A DNA stretch of 64,000 nt from an uncultured Alphaproteobacteria bacterium (lineage in GTDB: Bacteria > Pseudomonadota > Alphaproteobacteria > HIMB59 > GCA-002718135). Shown piece by piece: positions 1-9,720 of the stretch. Position 1 is the first letter of the stretch, and every line of letters starts with the position of its first letter. The DNA is taken from positions 248,001 to 312,000 of the forward strand of contig CACNNQ010000001.1 in the NCBI GenBank assembly GCA_902621855.1. Direction: 5' to 3'. The notes under the pieces were generated by a model. That model made no database searches. It saw only the letters and a list, made by a program, of their open reading frames with translations, and had not been told where the DNA came from. The position numbers were made by a program, and so were the translations under genes.

Positions 1-612
1 ATTGTAAAAACTATAAATTCATCTTTAGATAAAAGTGTAATTAAAATGGTCGATGCAAACAGTTGTTATAATTCTGATCAAGCAATAGAAATTGGCAAAC
101 TTTTAGAAGATAATAATGTTACTCATTTTGAAGAACCTTGCCCTTACTGGAAACCAGAAGAAACCAAAAAAGTTACTGACAGTTTGAAGATAGATGTTAC
201 TGGTGGTGAACAAGATTGTGATTTAAGAATTTGGAGAGATATGGTTAAAAGAAAAATTGTTAATATTTTTCAGCCAGATGTTATGTATCTAGGAGGATTA
301 ACCAAAGCTTTAAAAGTTGCTAAAATTATTGAAAAAGGTGGTTTTATTTGTACTCCACATACTGCTAATTTATCTTTAGTAACAATTTGCACAATGCATT
401 TTTTAAAAGCAATAAATAATGCGGGCCCTTATCTTGAATTTTCAATAGAGGGTGAAGACTATTATCCTTGGCAACAGAATTTATTTTTAGGTGATCCTTT
501 TAAAATATCTAATGGAATGGTTAAAATTGAAGATACTCCTGGTTGGGGTGTTGATATTAATCCTCATTGGTTGAATAAATCTGAATATAAAAAGTCAGAA
601 ATAAAAAATTAA
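1..612 (+). CDS. Mandelate racemase/muconate lactonizing (enolase superfamily) enzyme, C-terminal part, truncated by window start
   Basis: Frame open from base 1 (IVKTINSSLDKSVIKMVDANSCY...); VDAN...EEP...GGE motifs typical of enolase-superfamily dehydratases. Confidence 0.8.
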   Translation: MVKTINSSLDKSVIKMVDANSCYNSDQAIEIGKLLEDNNVTHFEEPCPYWKPEETKKVTDSLKIDVTGGEQDCDLRIWRDMVKRKIVNIFQPDVMYLGGLTKALKVAKIIEKGGFICTPHTANLSLVTICTMHFLKAINNAGPYLEFSIEGEDYYPWQQNLFLGDPFKISNGMVKIEDTPGWGVDINPHWLNKSEYKKSEIKN

Positions 613-1271
613 TGATTAAAAATATAATTTTTGATTTTGATGGAGTAATAGTCGATAGTGAAGTGTTAGTCTCTAAAGCATTTGCTAAATATTTTATTAA
701 ATTTGATTATACAATTAAAGAGGAGCAGTTTTATAAATATGCTGGAAAAAAAACAGTTGAAGTTATAGATATATTATCTGATAAATATAATATTCAAAAT
801 AAACAAAAGTTTACAAGCGAAATATTTGACCTTGTTTCAGAAGTCTATTCCAAGGATATAAAACTAGTTTATGGAGCAAAAGATTATATTAGTAAATCAA
901 ATAGAAATCATTTCATTGGATCAAATAGTAATAAAGATAGGATTTTGGAGGGATTAAATCTTGTAGGTTTTGATAAAATTTTTTTAAATGATCAGGTATA
1001 CTCATTTGATATGGTTGAAAAACCAAAACCTGATCCTGAAATATATTTAAGGATTCTAAAAGATAATACACTTAATATAGAAGAAACAATTATTGTTGAA
1101 GATAGCGGAGTAGGTGTTAAAGCAGCTTCCTTAGCAGGGGCTAAGGTATTTGGTCTTACTGCAGGAAAACATTGGCATTCAAATAGACCTAAAAATGAAC
1201 TATTTGACAATGGCGCATTAAATGTGTTTAGTGATTATGAAAGTCTAGGTAAGGCAATAGAGGAGCTTTAA
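612..1271 (+). CDS. HAD-superfamily hydrolase (beta-phosphoglucomutase/phosphatase-like)
   Basis: DFDGVIVDSE motif, KPxPDPEIY, VEDSGVGVKAA. Confidence 0.85.
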   Translation: MIKNIIFDFDGVIVDSEVLVSKAFAKYFIKFDYTIKEEQFYKYAGKKTVEVIDILSDKYNIQNKQKFTSEIFDLVSEVYSKDIKLVYGAKDYISKSNRNHFIGSNSNKDRILEGLNLVGFDKIFLNDQVYSFDMVEKPKPDPEIYLRILKDNTLNIEETIIVEDSGVGVKAASLAGAKVFGLTAGKHWHSNRPKNELFDNGALNVFSDYESLGKAIEEL

Positions 1272-1730
1272 ATGGGGCCAGATGTAAAAGGAAATCCACT
1301 TTATATCTCAGTATATCTTTTGATAGGCTCTTACATATTAGGTGAATTTATTTTTCCTAAATATCCACTTTTATATGTTCTAAACCTTTTAGGAATATTA
1401 ATTATTATTTTAATGTCGATTATATTTTTTTCTTCAATAAATGCGTTTAATGCTCACGAAGAGAAATTACTTCCACAAACTGAAACAAATAAAATTATAA
1501 AAACAGGCATTTATGCTTATTCTAGAAATCCAATTTATCTATGTTTTGTTTTATTTCATTTTGGAATGTTTCTTACTTTTGAAAACACTATGTATTTTCT
1601 TTGTTCTATCGGATTATTTTTTTGGTTAAATAACTTTGTAATATATGAAGAGGAAAAATATCTGAAAAATAAATTTGGAGATGAATTTGAAAGATATTGT
1701 GGCGCAGTTAAAAGATGGATTTTCTTCTAG
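1272..1730 (+). CDS. Isoprenylcysteine carboxyl methyltransferase/PEMT-like membrane methyltransferase
   Basis: TGIYAYSRNPIYLCF ... EEEKYLKNKFGDEFERYCGAVKRWIFF, typical C-terminus of this family. Confidence 0.75.
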   Translation: MGPDVKGNPLYISVYLLIGSYILGEFIFPKYPLLYVLNLLGILIIILMSIIFFSSINAFNAHEEKLLPQTETNKIIKTGIYAYSRNPIYLCFVLFHFGMFLTFENTMYFLCSIGLFFWLNNFVIYEEEKYLKNKFGDEFERYCGAVKRWIFF

Positions 1731-2587
1731 TTAAAATTTATTGTAGAAATTTTATGATTTTTTTCAAATTTTATAACTAGTTGGGCTTTTTTATTTAAAT
1801 CTTTTATCATCCACTTAGTTATCTTCTCATAATGTTGAATAAAAATTTTTATTTCATCTGCAGACATTCTTTTAATTTTTTTATTTTTTGATTGATTAGT
1901 CTTTTCCTGTTTTAACCTCCATTTATAAACATTATCGAAAGAGGATGCCCTCAAAAATATAAGTTCATCAAATAGTTTAAATAAATTTTTGTATTCAATT
2001 TTCAGTTTATTATTGTAGAAATCTCTCCATTGATTATTTGGATCATTAATCCTTTCTAAATTATTTATATTTTTATAAAGAAATTTTTTAGGAATTTCTG
2101 AGCTACCACAACACCAACCTTCTAAAAAAAGAATATCGCATTTAGTTTCAATTATTTTTTTTGATTTTGATTTATCATCAATCAGCTTATCAAAAAGAGG
2201 AGTAGAGATTGGGTAATTTCCATGATTAAATTTTTTTATATTTTCTACTAACTTTCCAATATCATGTGTTCCTGGAACACCCCTCGTTATTAATAAATTA
2301 TGAGTATTTTTTGATAATAATAACCGCTGTTTTTTTGATAAATAATAATTATCTAAACTAAGCAAAAGTATTTTTTTATAATAAAATTTTTCTATAGCTT
2401 TAGAAATAATACTAATAAATGATGATTTACCAATACCCTGAGAACCTCCAAATAAGAACCTTTTTGATTTACTAGAGTTAATATAATTTATTATAGGAAC
2501 TAATTTATCTTCTATATATTTTTTTGAATATCTTTTCTTATATGTAATATGTATTTCTTTTTGAATATAGTCTATTAATTCACTCAT
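1727..2587 (-). CDS. P-loop kinase, D-glycerate 3-kinase-like
   Basis: GGSQGIGKSS P-loop, LDNYYLSKKQR, RGVPGTHD, FLEGWCCG motifs. Confidence 0.7.
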   Translation of the reverse strand: MSELIDYIQKEIHITYKKRYSKKYIEDKLVPIINYINSSKSKRFLFGGSQGIGKSSFISIISKAIEKFYYKKILLLSLDNYYLSKKQRLLLSKNTHNLLITRGVPGTHDIGKLVENIKKFNHGNYPISTPLFDKLIDDKSKSKKIIETKCDILFLEGWCCGSSEIPKKFLYKNINNLERINDPNNQWRDFYNNKLKIEYKNLFKLFDELIFLRASSFDNVYKWRLKQEKTNQSKNKKIKRMSADEIKIFIQHYEKITKWMIKDLNKKAQLVIKFEKNHKISTINFN

Positions 2588-2620
2588 ATTTAAATTTATT
2601 TATAAACAAAATATTTATAC

Positions 2621-3211
2621 ATGAAATTTCTTTTTGATTTAGGGGGTGTTTTTTTTGATTGGGATCCGCATTATTTTTATAAAGATGTATTTACTAATAA
2701 AAAAGACAGAGAAAATTTCTTAAATAATATTTGTAATGATGAATGGAATATTAAACAAGATGCTGGAAGATTAATTAAAGATGCTGAAATTGATCTTATT
2801 AAGAATTTTCCAGATTATAAAGATAAAATAAAATTATATTATAAAAATCATCATAAAATGTTTAGAAAAATCTTTCAGAATTCTGTAAATATTTTAAACA
2901 AGTTAAAAGATAAAAAATATAAGTGTTATGTTTTATCAAACTGGTCTTGGGAAACATTTAACGGCATGAATAGAAAATACCCTTTTTTAAATAAATTTGA
3001 TGGTATTATAATTTCGGGAAAAGAAAAATTAGTAAAACCTGATCTTCAAATATATAAATTAGCAATAGATCGTTTTAATTTAACTCCAGAGGAAACTGTA
3101 TTTATAGATGACAAAAAAGAGAATATTGAAGCTGCAAATAAATTAGGTTTTTTGACTATACATTTAACTGACCCTGAAATAATAAATCAAGAAATTAATA
3201 GATTTATTTAA
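2621..3211 (+). CDS. HAD-family hydrolase
   Basis: FDLGGVFFDWDP, KPDLQIYKLAIDRF, FIDDKKENIEAA. Confidence 0.8.
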   Translation: MKFLFDLGGVFFDWDPHYFYKDVFTNKKDRENFLNNICNDEWNIKQDAGRLIKDAEIDLIKNFPDYKDKIKLYYKNHHKMFRKIFQNSVNILNKLKDKKYKCYVLSNWSWETFNGMNRKYPFLNKFDGIIISGKEKLVKPDLQIYKLAIDRFNLTPEETVFIDDKKENIEAANKLGFLTIHLTDPEIINQEINRFI

Positions 3212-3218
3212 TATACGC

Positions 3219-4370
3219 ATGAATGAAACTTTTGATATCTTGGTTATCGGTGGTGGAATAAATGGTGCTGGGATTGTTAGAGATGCATCGGGAAGAAATC
3301 TAAAAGTCTGTTTGGTCGAAAAAAATACAGTTGGGTCTGCTACTTCGTCTTGGTCTACAAAATTAATACATGGAGGATTAAGATATCTTGAAAATTATGA
3401 ATTCCGTCTTGTCCGTGAGTCTTTGAAGGAAAGAGAAGTAATAAAAAAAATTGCTAGTGATATTACAACACCAATACCGTTTATTATACCTTACCAGAAA
3501 TCTTTAAGACCTAAATGGTTAATTAAACTAGGGTTGTTTTTATATGATAATCTAGGTGGAAAAATGACTATACCAAAATCTTCAACAATAAATATTAAAA
3601 ATGAATTTCCTAATATTTTAAAAGATCAATACAAAACTGGTTTTCAATATTATGATTTACAGATTGATGATAAGAAACTTGTTGAGTTAAATGTAAAAGA
3701 TGCAGAGAAAAAAGGAGCTACAATTATTGAAAATAGGGAGGTTATAAGGGCCAATCGAAATAAAAATGTTTGGGACATAATTTTAGATGATAATACGCTT
3801 CTTAAAACTAAAATTCTTATAAATGCTGCTGGACCCTGGATAAATGATACTTTAACAAAGGTACTAAAACAAAACTCAAAAAAATCAATTAGACTTGTAA
3901 AGGGAAGTCATATTATTACCAAAAGTCTTTATAGGCAAAAAAAGGCCTTCACTTTGCAAAATGAAGATAGCAGAATAATATTTGTTATACCTTATAAAGA
4001 TGAATATTCTCTAATTGGTACTACTGAAACTGAAGTTTTTTCTCCTGAAAATCCTAAAATTGATAATAGTGAAATTGATTATCTAATAAATTCAGTAAAT
4101 AAGTATTTTATTAAACAAATATCAGGAGATGATGTAGTAAGTTCTTATTCTGGAATTAGGCCTCTTATTGAAGATTTTAAAGAAGCTTCAAAAGTTACAA
4201 GAGACTATGTATTTGATTTAAATGAAGATAACTCACAAGCTCCATTGCTCAATATTTATGGAGGAAAGTTAACAACTTATAGGAAATTAGCTGAAAATGT
4301 TATCCTAACACTTAAAAATCATATTGATGTAGATAGTAATGATTCTTGGACTGCTGATCACAAACTATAA
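3219..4370 (+). CDS. glpD: Glycerol-3-phosphate dehydrogenase (GlpD-like), apparently lacking the C-terminal domain
   Basis: FAD motif GGGINGAGIVRDASGRNL, STKLIHGGLRYLENYEFRLVRESLKER, GGKLTTYRKLAE; ORF stops right after the region that normally precedes the C-terminal domain. Confidence 0.8.
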   Translation: MNETFDILVIGGGINGAGIVRDASGRNLKVCLVEKNTVGSATSSWSTKLIHGGLRYLENYEFRLVRESLKEREVIKKIASDITTPIPFIIPYQKSLRPKWLIKLGLFLYDNLGGKMTIPKSSTINIKNEFPNILKDQYKTGFQYYDLQIDDKKLVELNVKDAEKKGATIIENREVIRANRNKNVWDIILDDNTLLKTKILINAAGPWINDTLTKVLKQNSKKSIRLVKGSHIITKSLYRQKKAFTLQNEDSRIIFVIPYKDEYSLIGTTETEVFSPENPKIDNSEIDYLINSVNKYFIKQISGDDVVSSYSGIRPLIEDFKEASKVTRDYVFDLNEDNSQAPLLNIYGGKLTTYRKLAENVILTLKNHIDVDSNDSWTADHKL

Positions 4371-4388
4371 CAGGTATCCCTCTTAAGT

Positions 4389-4412
4389 AACTTTTCTTAG
4401 GGCAGAAAAGTT
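4389..4412. other. Inverted repeat/hairpin downstream of glpD
   Basis: aacttttct-tagggc-agaaaagtt, perfect 9-bp stem followed by TTAT. Confidence 0.5.
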
Positions 4413-4520
4413 TTATAAGAGGAATACTTCTTATAGGAGGAAATAATATGAAAACTCTCTGCCCATATTTATTTTATAAAAATATAAATTATTTGTATTA
4501 AATTATTTAAATAATCATAT

Positions 4521-4544
4521 ATTGCCCCTAAAAACTGGGGCAAT
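4521..4544. terminator. Terminator-like hairpin between the glpD region and the convergent sugar ABC operon
   Basis: attgcccc-taaaaact-ggggcaat, perfect 8-bp stem at the 3' end of two convergent units. Confidence 0.75.
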
Positions 4545-4561
4545 ACTTACTACGATTCTTC

Positions 4562-5668
4562 TTATTTAAATGCTTGGTTTGAGCTATCAAACAAGTGACA
4601 TCTATTTGAAGGAAACCCTACCTTAACCGTGTCACCTACTTTAATATCTGAATGACCTTCTGTTTCAGCTACCAGTGGTTCTCCATCTTTTTCTAAATAA
4701 AGAAAAGTTCCAGATCCTAATTTTTCAACAACAAATACTTTACTTTCCCAAGTACCATCTGAATCCTGGTTAACAAGTACATGCTCAGGTCTAATACCAA
4801 GAGTAACTGCATCACCTTCTGATGAAGAAGCTGACATTTTAGGTACAGTGATTTTAGACATGCCCATTAAATCAACTTCAGTTGCATTACCACTTTTGCT
4901 TGTAATTTTAGATGAAATAAAATTCATCTTTGGAGAACCAATAAAACCACCAACAAACATATTATTTGGTTTATCGTATAATTGAAGAGGCGATCCTTTT
5001 TGAGAAACTATACCTGTATCTAGTACAACAATATCATCAGCTAAAGTCATTGCTTCAGTTTGATCATGAGTAACATATATCATTGTAGCCTCTAACTCAT
5101 TATGTAGTTTAGCCAGTTCGACTCTCATTTGTACTCTCAAGGCAGCATCTAAATTGGATAGCGGTTCATCAAAAAGAAAAACTTTAGGTTTTCTTGTAAT
5201 TGCTCTTCCAATTGCTACTCTTTGTCTTTGACCACCTGATAATTGTTTAGGTTTTCTCTTTAGATAATCTTCAATTTGTAAAATTCGCGCAGCTTCATTT
5301 ACTCTTTCATTGATTTCATCTTTTGATCTTTTTTCTAATTTTAAACCAAATGCCATATTATCAAATACTGTCATATGTGGGTAAAGTGCATAGGATTGAA
5401 AAACCATTGCTATATTTCTTTGCTTTGGTGGCAAATCATTCACGACTTGACCATCAATTGATATAGTTCCAGAATTAATATCTTCCAAACCAGCAATCAT
5501 TCTTAGCATTGTAGATTTACCGCAACCACTAGGCCCAACTAAAACTGTAAAAGATTGACTTTTAATATCTAGAGACACGTCCTTAATAACGTGAACATCT
5601 CCAAAATATTTATTAACTGTATTTATATTTATATCCGCCACTTCATCCTCCTTTGAGCGATCTTTCAA
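4562..5668 (-). CDS. Carbohydrate ABC transporter ATP-binding protein (AglK/UgpC/MalK type)
   Basis: Walker A GPSGCGKSTMLRMIAGLE, LSGGQRQRVAIGRAI, TOBE-like C-terminus. Confidence 0.92.
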   Translation of the reverse strand: MKDRSKEDEVADININTVNKYFGDVHVIKDVSLDIKSQSFTVLVGPSGCGKSTMLRMIAGLEDINSGTISIDGQVVNDLPPKQRNIAMVFQSYALYPHMTVFDNMAFGLKLEKRSKDEINERVNEAARILQIEDYLKRKPKQLSGGQRQRVAIGRAITRKPKVFLFDEPLSNLDAALRVQMRVELAKLHNELEATMIYVTHDQTEAMTLADDIVVLDTGIVSQKGSPLQLYDKPNNMFVGGFIGSPKMNFISSKITSKSGNATEVDLMGMSKITVPKMSASSSEGDAVTLGIRPEHVLVNQDSDGTWESKVFVVEKLGSGTFLYLEKDGEPLVAETEGHSDIKVGDTVKVGFPSNRCHLFDSSNQAFK

Positions 5669-5689
5669 GTGAAGAACTTACAATAAGTT

Positions 5690-6745
5690 CTATTTATTTA
5701 TATCAACCCAGATATTATTGTCATTACTTTTTATGCAAGAATCAATGATTTTTTGAATTTTCGCACCTTGATTAAAGTCTGGCTGTAAATTTTTTTTTGT
5801 TTTGATGGAATCTATAAACTTTTCATAGTTAGTTTTTACTGTACCACACTCTAATGTGTCCCATTGCATTTTATTTATATTCTCATTCTCACATATATGC
5901 AGTGTCGACCATTTGGTTCTTTCTTCATCTAACTCTACTTTTAGACCTCCTTTAGTTAGAAAAACATCTAATATGAGTGAATTTGCGTGTCCAGTTGCAA
6001 CTCTTGTATTAGTTATAGTACCAATTGCTCCGTTCTCAAACCTAACTAATGAAGTAAATCCATCATTGGCATCAAGTTGATATTCGCCAATATTTTTACC
6101 TTTGTCGTAGTAAGTTTTTAAATCTGCAAATATTTTATCAATGTCTCCTACTGCGTTGACTGCAAAATCGAAAATATGAACACCTGTATCGCCCAAAGCA
6201 CCATTGCTTCCATGTTTCGTAGATAATCTCCAAAGCCATTTATCTTCTTCTTGCCAATTCCCCCACTTATTACTTGTAAGCCAAGATTGATAATAACTTG
6301 CACAAACATGTCTTGGAACGCCAAGATCTCCTGACTTAATTATTTCAACTAATTTTTGATATGCGCTAGATTCTCTGTAAGTAAAATTTACCATATTAAT
6401 TTTTTTTGCTTTTTGTGCTGCTTTAACCATTATTTTTGCATCCGAGAAATTTTCAGCTAAAGGTTTTTCACAAAAAATATTTAAACCTCTTTCTAATATT
6501 TTTAAAGAAATATCTTTATGAAATCTATCAGGAGTTGTGTTACTTATTCCATCAAAATTTTTTTCTTTATAGAGCATTTCTTCTAAACTTGAGTAGCCTC
6601 TAATAGATTTATCATGCAATAAAAATTTACTTAAATTTGAATGATTTGTATCGCAAACAGCTTCAATTTTAACTTTATCTATCTTATTAAATTCATGTAA
6701 ATGTTTTAATGAAATATTTCCTGTGCCAACTATTCCTATTTTCAT
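5690..6745 (-). CDS. Gfo/Idh/MocA family oxidoreductase
   Basis: N-terminal Rossmann GIVGTGNIS, FCEKPLAEN motif. Confidence 0.88.
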   Translation of the reverse strand: MKIGIVGTGNISLKHLHEFNKIDKVKIEAVCDTNHSNLSKFLLHDKSIRGYSSLEEMLYKEKNFDGISNTTPDRFHKDISLKILERGLNIFCEKPLAENFSDAKIMVKAAQKAKKINMVNFTYRESSAYQKLVEIIKSGDLGVPRHVCASYYQSWLTSNKWGNWQEEDKWLWRLSTKHGSNGALGDTGVHIFDFAVNAVGDIDKIFADLKTYYDKGKNIGEYQLDANDGFTSLVRFENGAIGTITNTRVATGHANSLILDVFLTKGGLKVELDEERTKWSTLHICENENINKMQWDTLECGTVKTNYEKFIDSIKTKKNLQPDFNQGAKIQKIIDSCIKSNDNNIWVDINK

Positions 6746-7527
6746 TATTTTTCTTTGGTAGGGTGTTCAACTGAAAATCCTTTTTTCTTAATATTTTCAA
6801 TAGGTTTTGGTCTATTGCTTTTTGCAATTGGTGAATGGATATCATCCCAAATATTATTAGTTTTTGGTTTAACAAAATTTATTGCATTAATAATTACTCT
6901 CTGGATATCTTTATTATGATAAGTTGGATAAGCCTCATGACCTGGTCTAAAGTAAAAAATTTGACCATTTCCTCTTTTATATAATAACCCCGATCTAAAT
7001 GTTTCGCCACCTTCAAACCAGCTTGTAAATAATGTTTCGTCTGGTGAAGGTACTTGAAAAGGTTCGCCATACATTTCTTCCATTTCTAACTCTATATATG
7101 GACCCAAACCTTCGCATATTGGATGTGCAGGATTACAAATCCACAATCTTTCTTTTTCACCATATTCTCTCCATGTAAGATTACAATTTGTTCCCATTAA
7201 TCGCTGAAAAATTTTGGAGTGATGACCTGAGTGCAGAACTATTAAGCCCATACCTTCTAGAACTCTTTTATGAACTAAATCAACTGTACTATCAAGTACC
7301 TCTGAATGAGCTTTATGCCCCCACCATATTAAAACATCACAATCTTTAATATTTTTTTTATTAATTCCATTATTATGATCTCCAAGCGTTGCCGTATCTA
7401 TGTGTAAAGTTTTATTAGTCAATAAAAAATTTTTAATGCAACTATGTATTCCATTTGGGTAAATTTTTTTTACTTCCTCATTCTCTTGTTCGTGAATATT
7501 TTCATTCCAGATAATTATATTAGTCAT
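6745..7527 (-). CDS. thuA: ThuA-like (trehalose utilization family) protein
   Basis: DVLIWWGHKAH, LHSGHHSKIFQRLMGT, FRPGHEAYPTYHN. Confidence 0.82.
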   Translation of the reverse strand: MTNIIIWNENIHEQENEEVKKIYPNGIHSCIKNFLLTNKTLHIDTATLGDHNNGINKKNIKDCDVLIWWGHKAHSEVLDSTVDLVHKRVLEGMGLIVLHSGHHSKIFQRLMGTNCNLTWREYGEKERLWICNPAHPICEGLGPYIELEMEEMYGEPFQVPSPDETLFTSWFEGGETFRSGLLYKRGNGQIFYFRPGHEAYPTYHNKDIQRVIINAINFVKPKTNNIWDDIHSPIAKSNRPKPIENIKKKGFSVEHPTKEK

Positions 7528-7530
7528 TTC

Positions 7531-8670
7531 TTACCCCTTAACTGATCCAGCTACCAAGCCTCTAATAAAATATCTTTGAAGTGCAAAAAATATAAATAAT
7601 GGAACCGTCATAGATACAAATGCTCCTGTTGTTAATATCTCCCAATTTTCTCCCCTAGAACCTAAAAGCTCTTTTAACTTTGCTGTTAAAATAATTTCAC
7701 TTGGTACTTGATCTAAGAAAACAAGTCCAACTAATAGATCATTCCAACACCATAAAAATTGTAGAATAAATATAGAAGCAAAGGCAGGAACTGATAATGG
7801 TAATATAATTCTTAAAAAAATATCATAATGTGTTGCCCCATCTACTTTAGCAGCTTCCATCATCTCATTTGGCAATGATTTTAAAAAATTTCTAAGTAAA
7901 AAAGTTGTTGAAGCTAATCCAAATCCAGTATGAGCCATCCACACCCCAGGGTATGATTTGGCGGCTACTCCAAAAAGTGCACCAAAATCATTATATATAG
8001 TCAAAATAGGAATTAATGACATTTGTAAGGGTACAACTAGAGATGCGATAATTATGGCAAGTAAAGTATCTCTTCCAAAAAACTTCATCCATGTAAGGGC
8101 GTATGCAAAAAATGAACAAATTATTAAAGGGATTAATGTGGATGGAAGAGCTACAGCCATTGTATTGATAAATGCTCTTCCTATTCCTTCTTTAAATAAT
8201 ACTTCTCTGTAATTATCAAAAGTAAATGCTGGTGGGCTAAGTGCTGTTATAAAGAGTCTTTTACCTTTCTTTTTTGAAAACTCTTTTTCAGATTTTAAAA
8301 TATATTCACCATCTTCATTTACTGTAACAAAACTATCATCTTTTAATATTGCAATATCATCTACAGCAAATTCATTAATCCTTTTTGAAGTTATCCCAAA
8401 GCTTTGTATTTTTTTTCCAGAGTTACTATCAAATAATTTTCCTTTAATTATAAAAAAATCCCCTTCTTTTATTTGATTTTCCATTCCTGCCATGCGGTAG
8501 ATTTCATTTACTTTAGTTGTAGTTAAAGATGTCCACCAGCCGCTTATTGCCAAAAGATCTTTATCTCTTAATGAGCTTATAAATAAACCGAATGTCGGAA
8601 TTATCCAAATAAGAACAAAAAATAATAGTAAAAGCTGTGAAAAAATTGAAGGTAAAGAAATTTTTTTCAT
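7531..8670 (-). CDS. Carbohydrate ABC transporter permease (AglG-like, with an extra domain after TM1)
   Basis: EAAKVDGATHYDIFLRIILPLS permease motif; about 100 residues between TM1 and the core, as in AglG-type permeases. Confidence 0.85.
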   Translation of the reverse strand: MKKISLPSIFSQLLLLFFVLIWIIPTFGLFISSLRDKDLLAISGWWTSLTTTKVNEIYRMAGMENQIKEGDFFIIKGKLFDSNSGKKIQSFGITSKRINEFAVDDIAILKDDSFVTVNEDGEYILKSEKEFSKKKGKRLFITALSPPAFTFDNYREVLFKEGIGRAFINTMAVALPSTLIPLIICSFFAYALTWMKFFGRDTLLAIIIASLVVPLQMSLIPILTIYNDFGALFGVAAKSYPGVWMAHTGFGLASTTFLLRNFLKSLPNEMMEAAKVDGATHYDIFLRIILPLSVPAFASIFILQFLWCWNDLLVGLVFLDQVPSEIILTAKLKELLGSRGENWEILTTGAFVSMTVPLFIFFALQRYFIRGLVAGSVKG

Positions 8671-9653
8671 TATATTTTTTGCTCTTGTCTATGCTTATAT
8701 AAATTCCATGCTAAAATTGGTATTACTCCAATCATAATAACTATTGCTAAAACACTTCCTCTACCTGAGTCTCCACCACCTCGAAACATCCAATCATACA
8801 TTAAATTTGCTAATACACCCGTTTGCCATTCCCCATTTGTCATGGCAAAAATAATATCAAAAATTCTTAAGACAATAATTGTAATCAACGTCCAAATTAC
8901 TAATATTGTTTGTTCTAGATAAGGTATTATAATTGAAAAAAAAATTTTAATTTCACTGGCTCCATCAATCCTTGCTGCTTCAAGCATTTCTTTAGGTATA
9001 CTTCTTAAAGCAGCACTAAATATAACAAGAGCCAATCCAGTTTGTATCCAAATCATTATTGCCATTAAAAATATATTGTTCCATAATGGTATTGTTAACC
9101 AAGCTTGGGGTTCATAGCCAAATGAAACAATTATTGCATTCAGTAAACCAATTTGAGTATTTTCTGGCCCTCTATATTCATATATAAATTTCCAAATTAC
9201 TCCTGCACCAACAAATGATATAGCCATAGGCATGAAAATTATTGACTTAGCTATTGATCCCCACCAAACACGATCTGCTAAGTTAGCGATTAATAAACCA
9301 AAAAATGTGCTAAGTGTTGGCACTATTAGTAACCAGCCTAAATTATTTAAAATACTTCTTTTAAATTCTGGATCATTTATAGCCCATTTATAATTGTATA
9401 AACCTACAAATTCTCTTCCAAATTTGTCATAAAAACTTAGTCTTATTGTTTCAAATACAGGATATAAAATAAATATAAAAAGTACAATAAAAGCTGGCGT
9501 AATAAAAATAATTACCCGTGCTGAATTTTCAAAATTATACTTTTTATTTTGCCTTCTTTCATAAATATCTAAAAAAAAATTCGCTGCGTGGAAAAATAAA
9601 ACAAAAAAGAAAATTCCTAAAACAACTATGAAAGCTAAATTAGTTATGCTCAT
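8670..9653 (-). CDS. Carbohydrate ABC transporter permease (AglF-like)
   Basis: EAARIDGASEIKIFFSIIIPYL permease motif, multiple TMs. Confidence 0.85.
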   Translation of the reverse strand: MSITNLAFIVVLGIFFFVLFFHAANFFLDIYERRQNKKYNFENSARVIIFITPAFIVLFIFILYPVFETIRLSFYDKFGREFVGLYNYKWAINDPEFKRSILNNLGWLLIVPTLSTFFGLLIANLADRVWWGSIAKSIIFMPMAISFVGAGVIWKFIYEYRGPENTQIGLLNAIIVSFGYEPQAWLTIPLWNNIFLMAIMIWIQTGLALVIFSAALRSIPKEMLEAARIDGASEIKIFFSIIIPYLEQTILVIWTLITIIVLRIFDIIFAMTNGEWQTGVLANLMYDWMFRGGGDSGRGSVLAIVIMIGVIPILAWNLYKHRQEQKI

Positions 9654-9676
9654 TGATTAAGTAAATATATAAAAAA

Positions 9677-9707
9677 AACAGGCGAACAAGTTAATTGTTC
9701 GCCTGTT
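9677..9707 (-). terminator. Intercistronic hairpin between binding-protein and permease genes (attenuator/RNA-stabilising)
   Basis: aacaggcgaacaa-gttaa-ttgttcgcctgtt, perfect 13-bp stem; on the minus strand followed by a T run. Confidence 0.8.
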
Positions 9708-9720
9708 ATTACAAGAGGAA

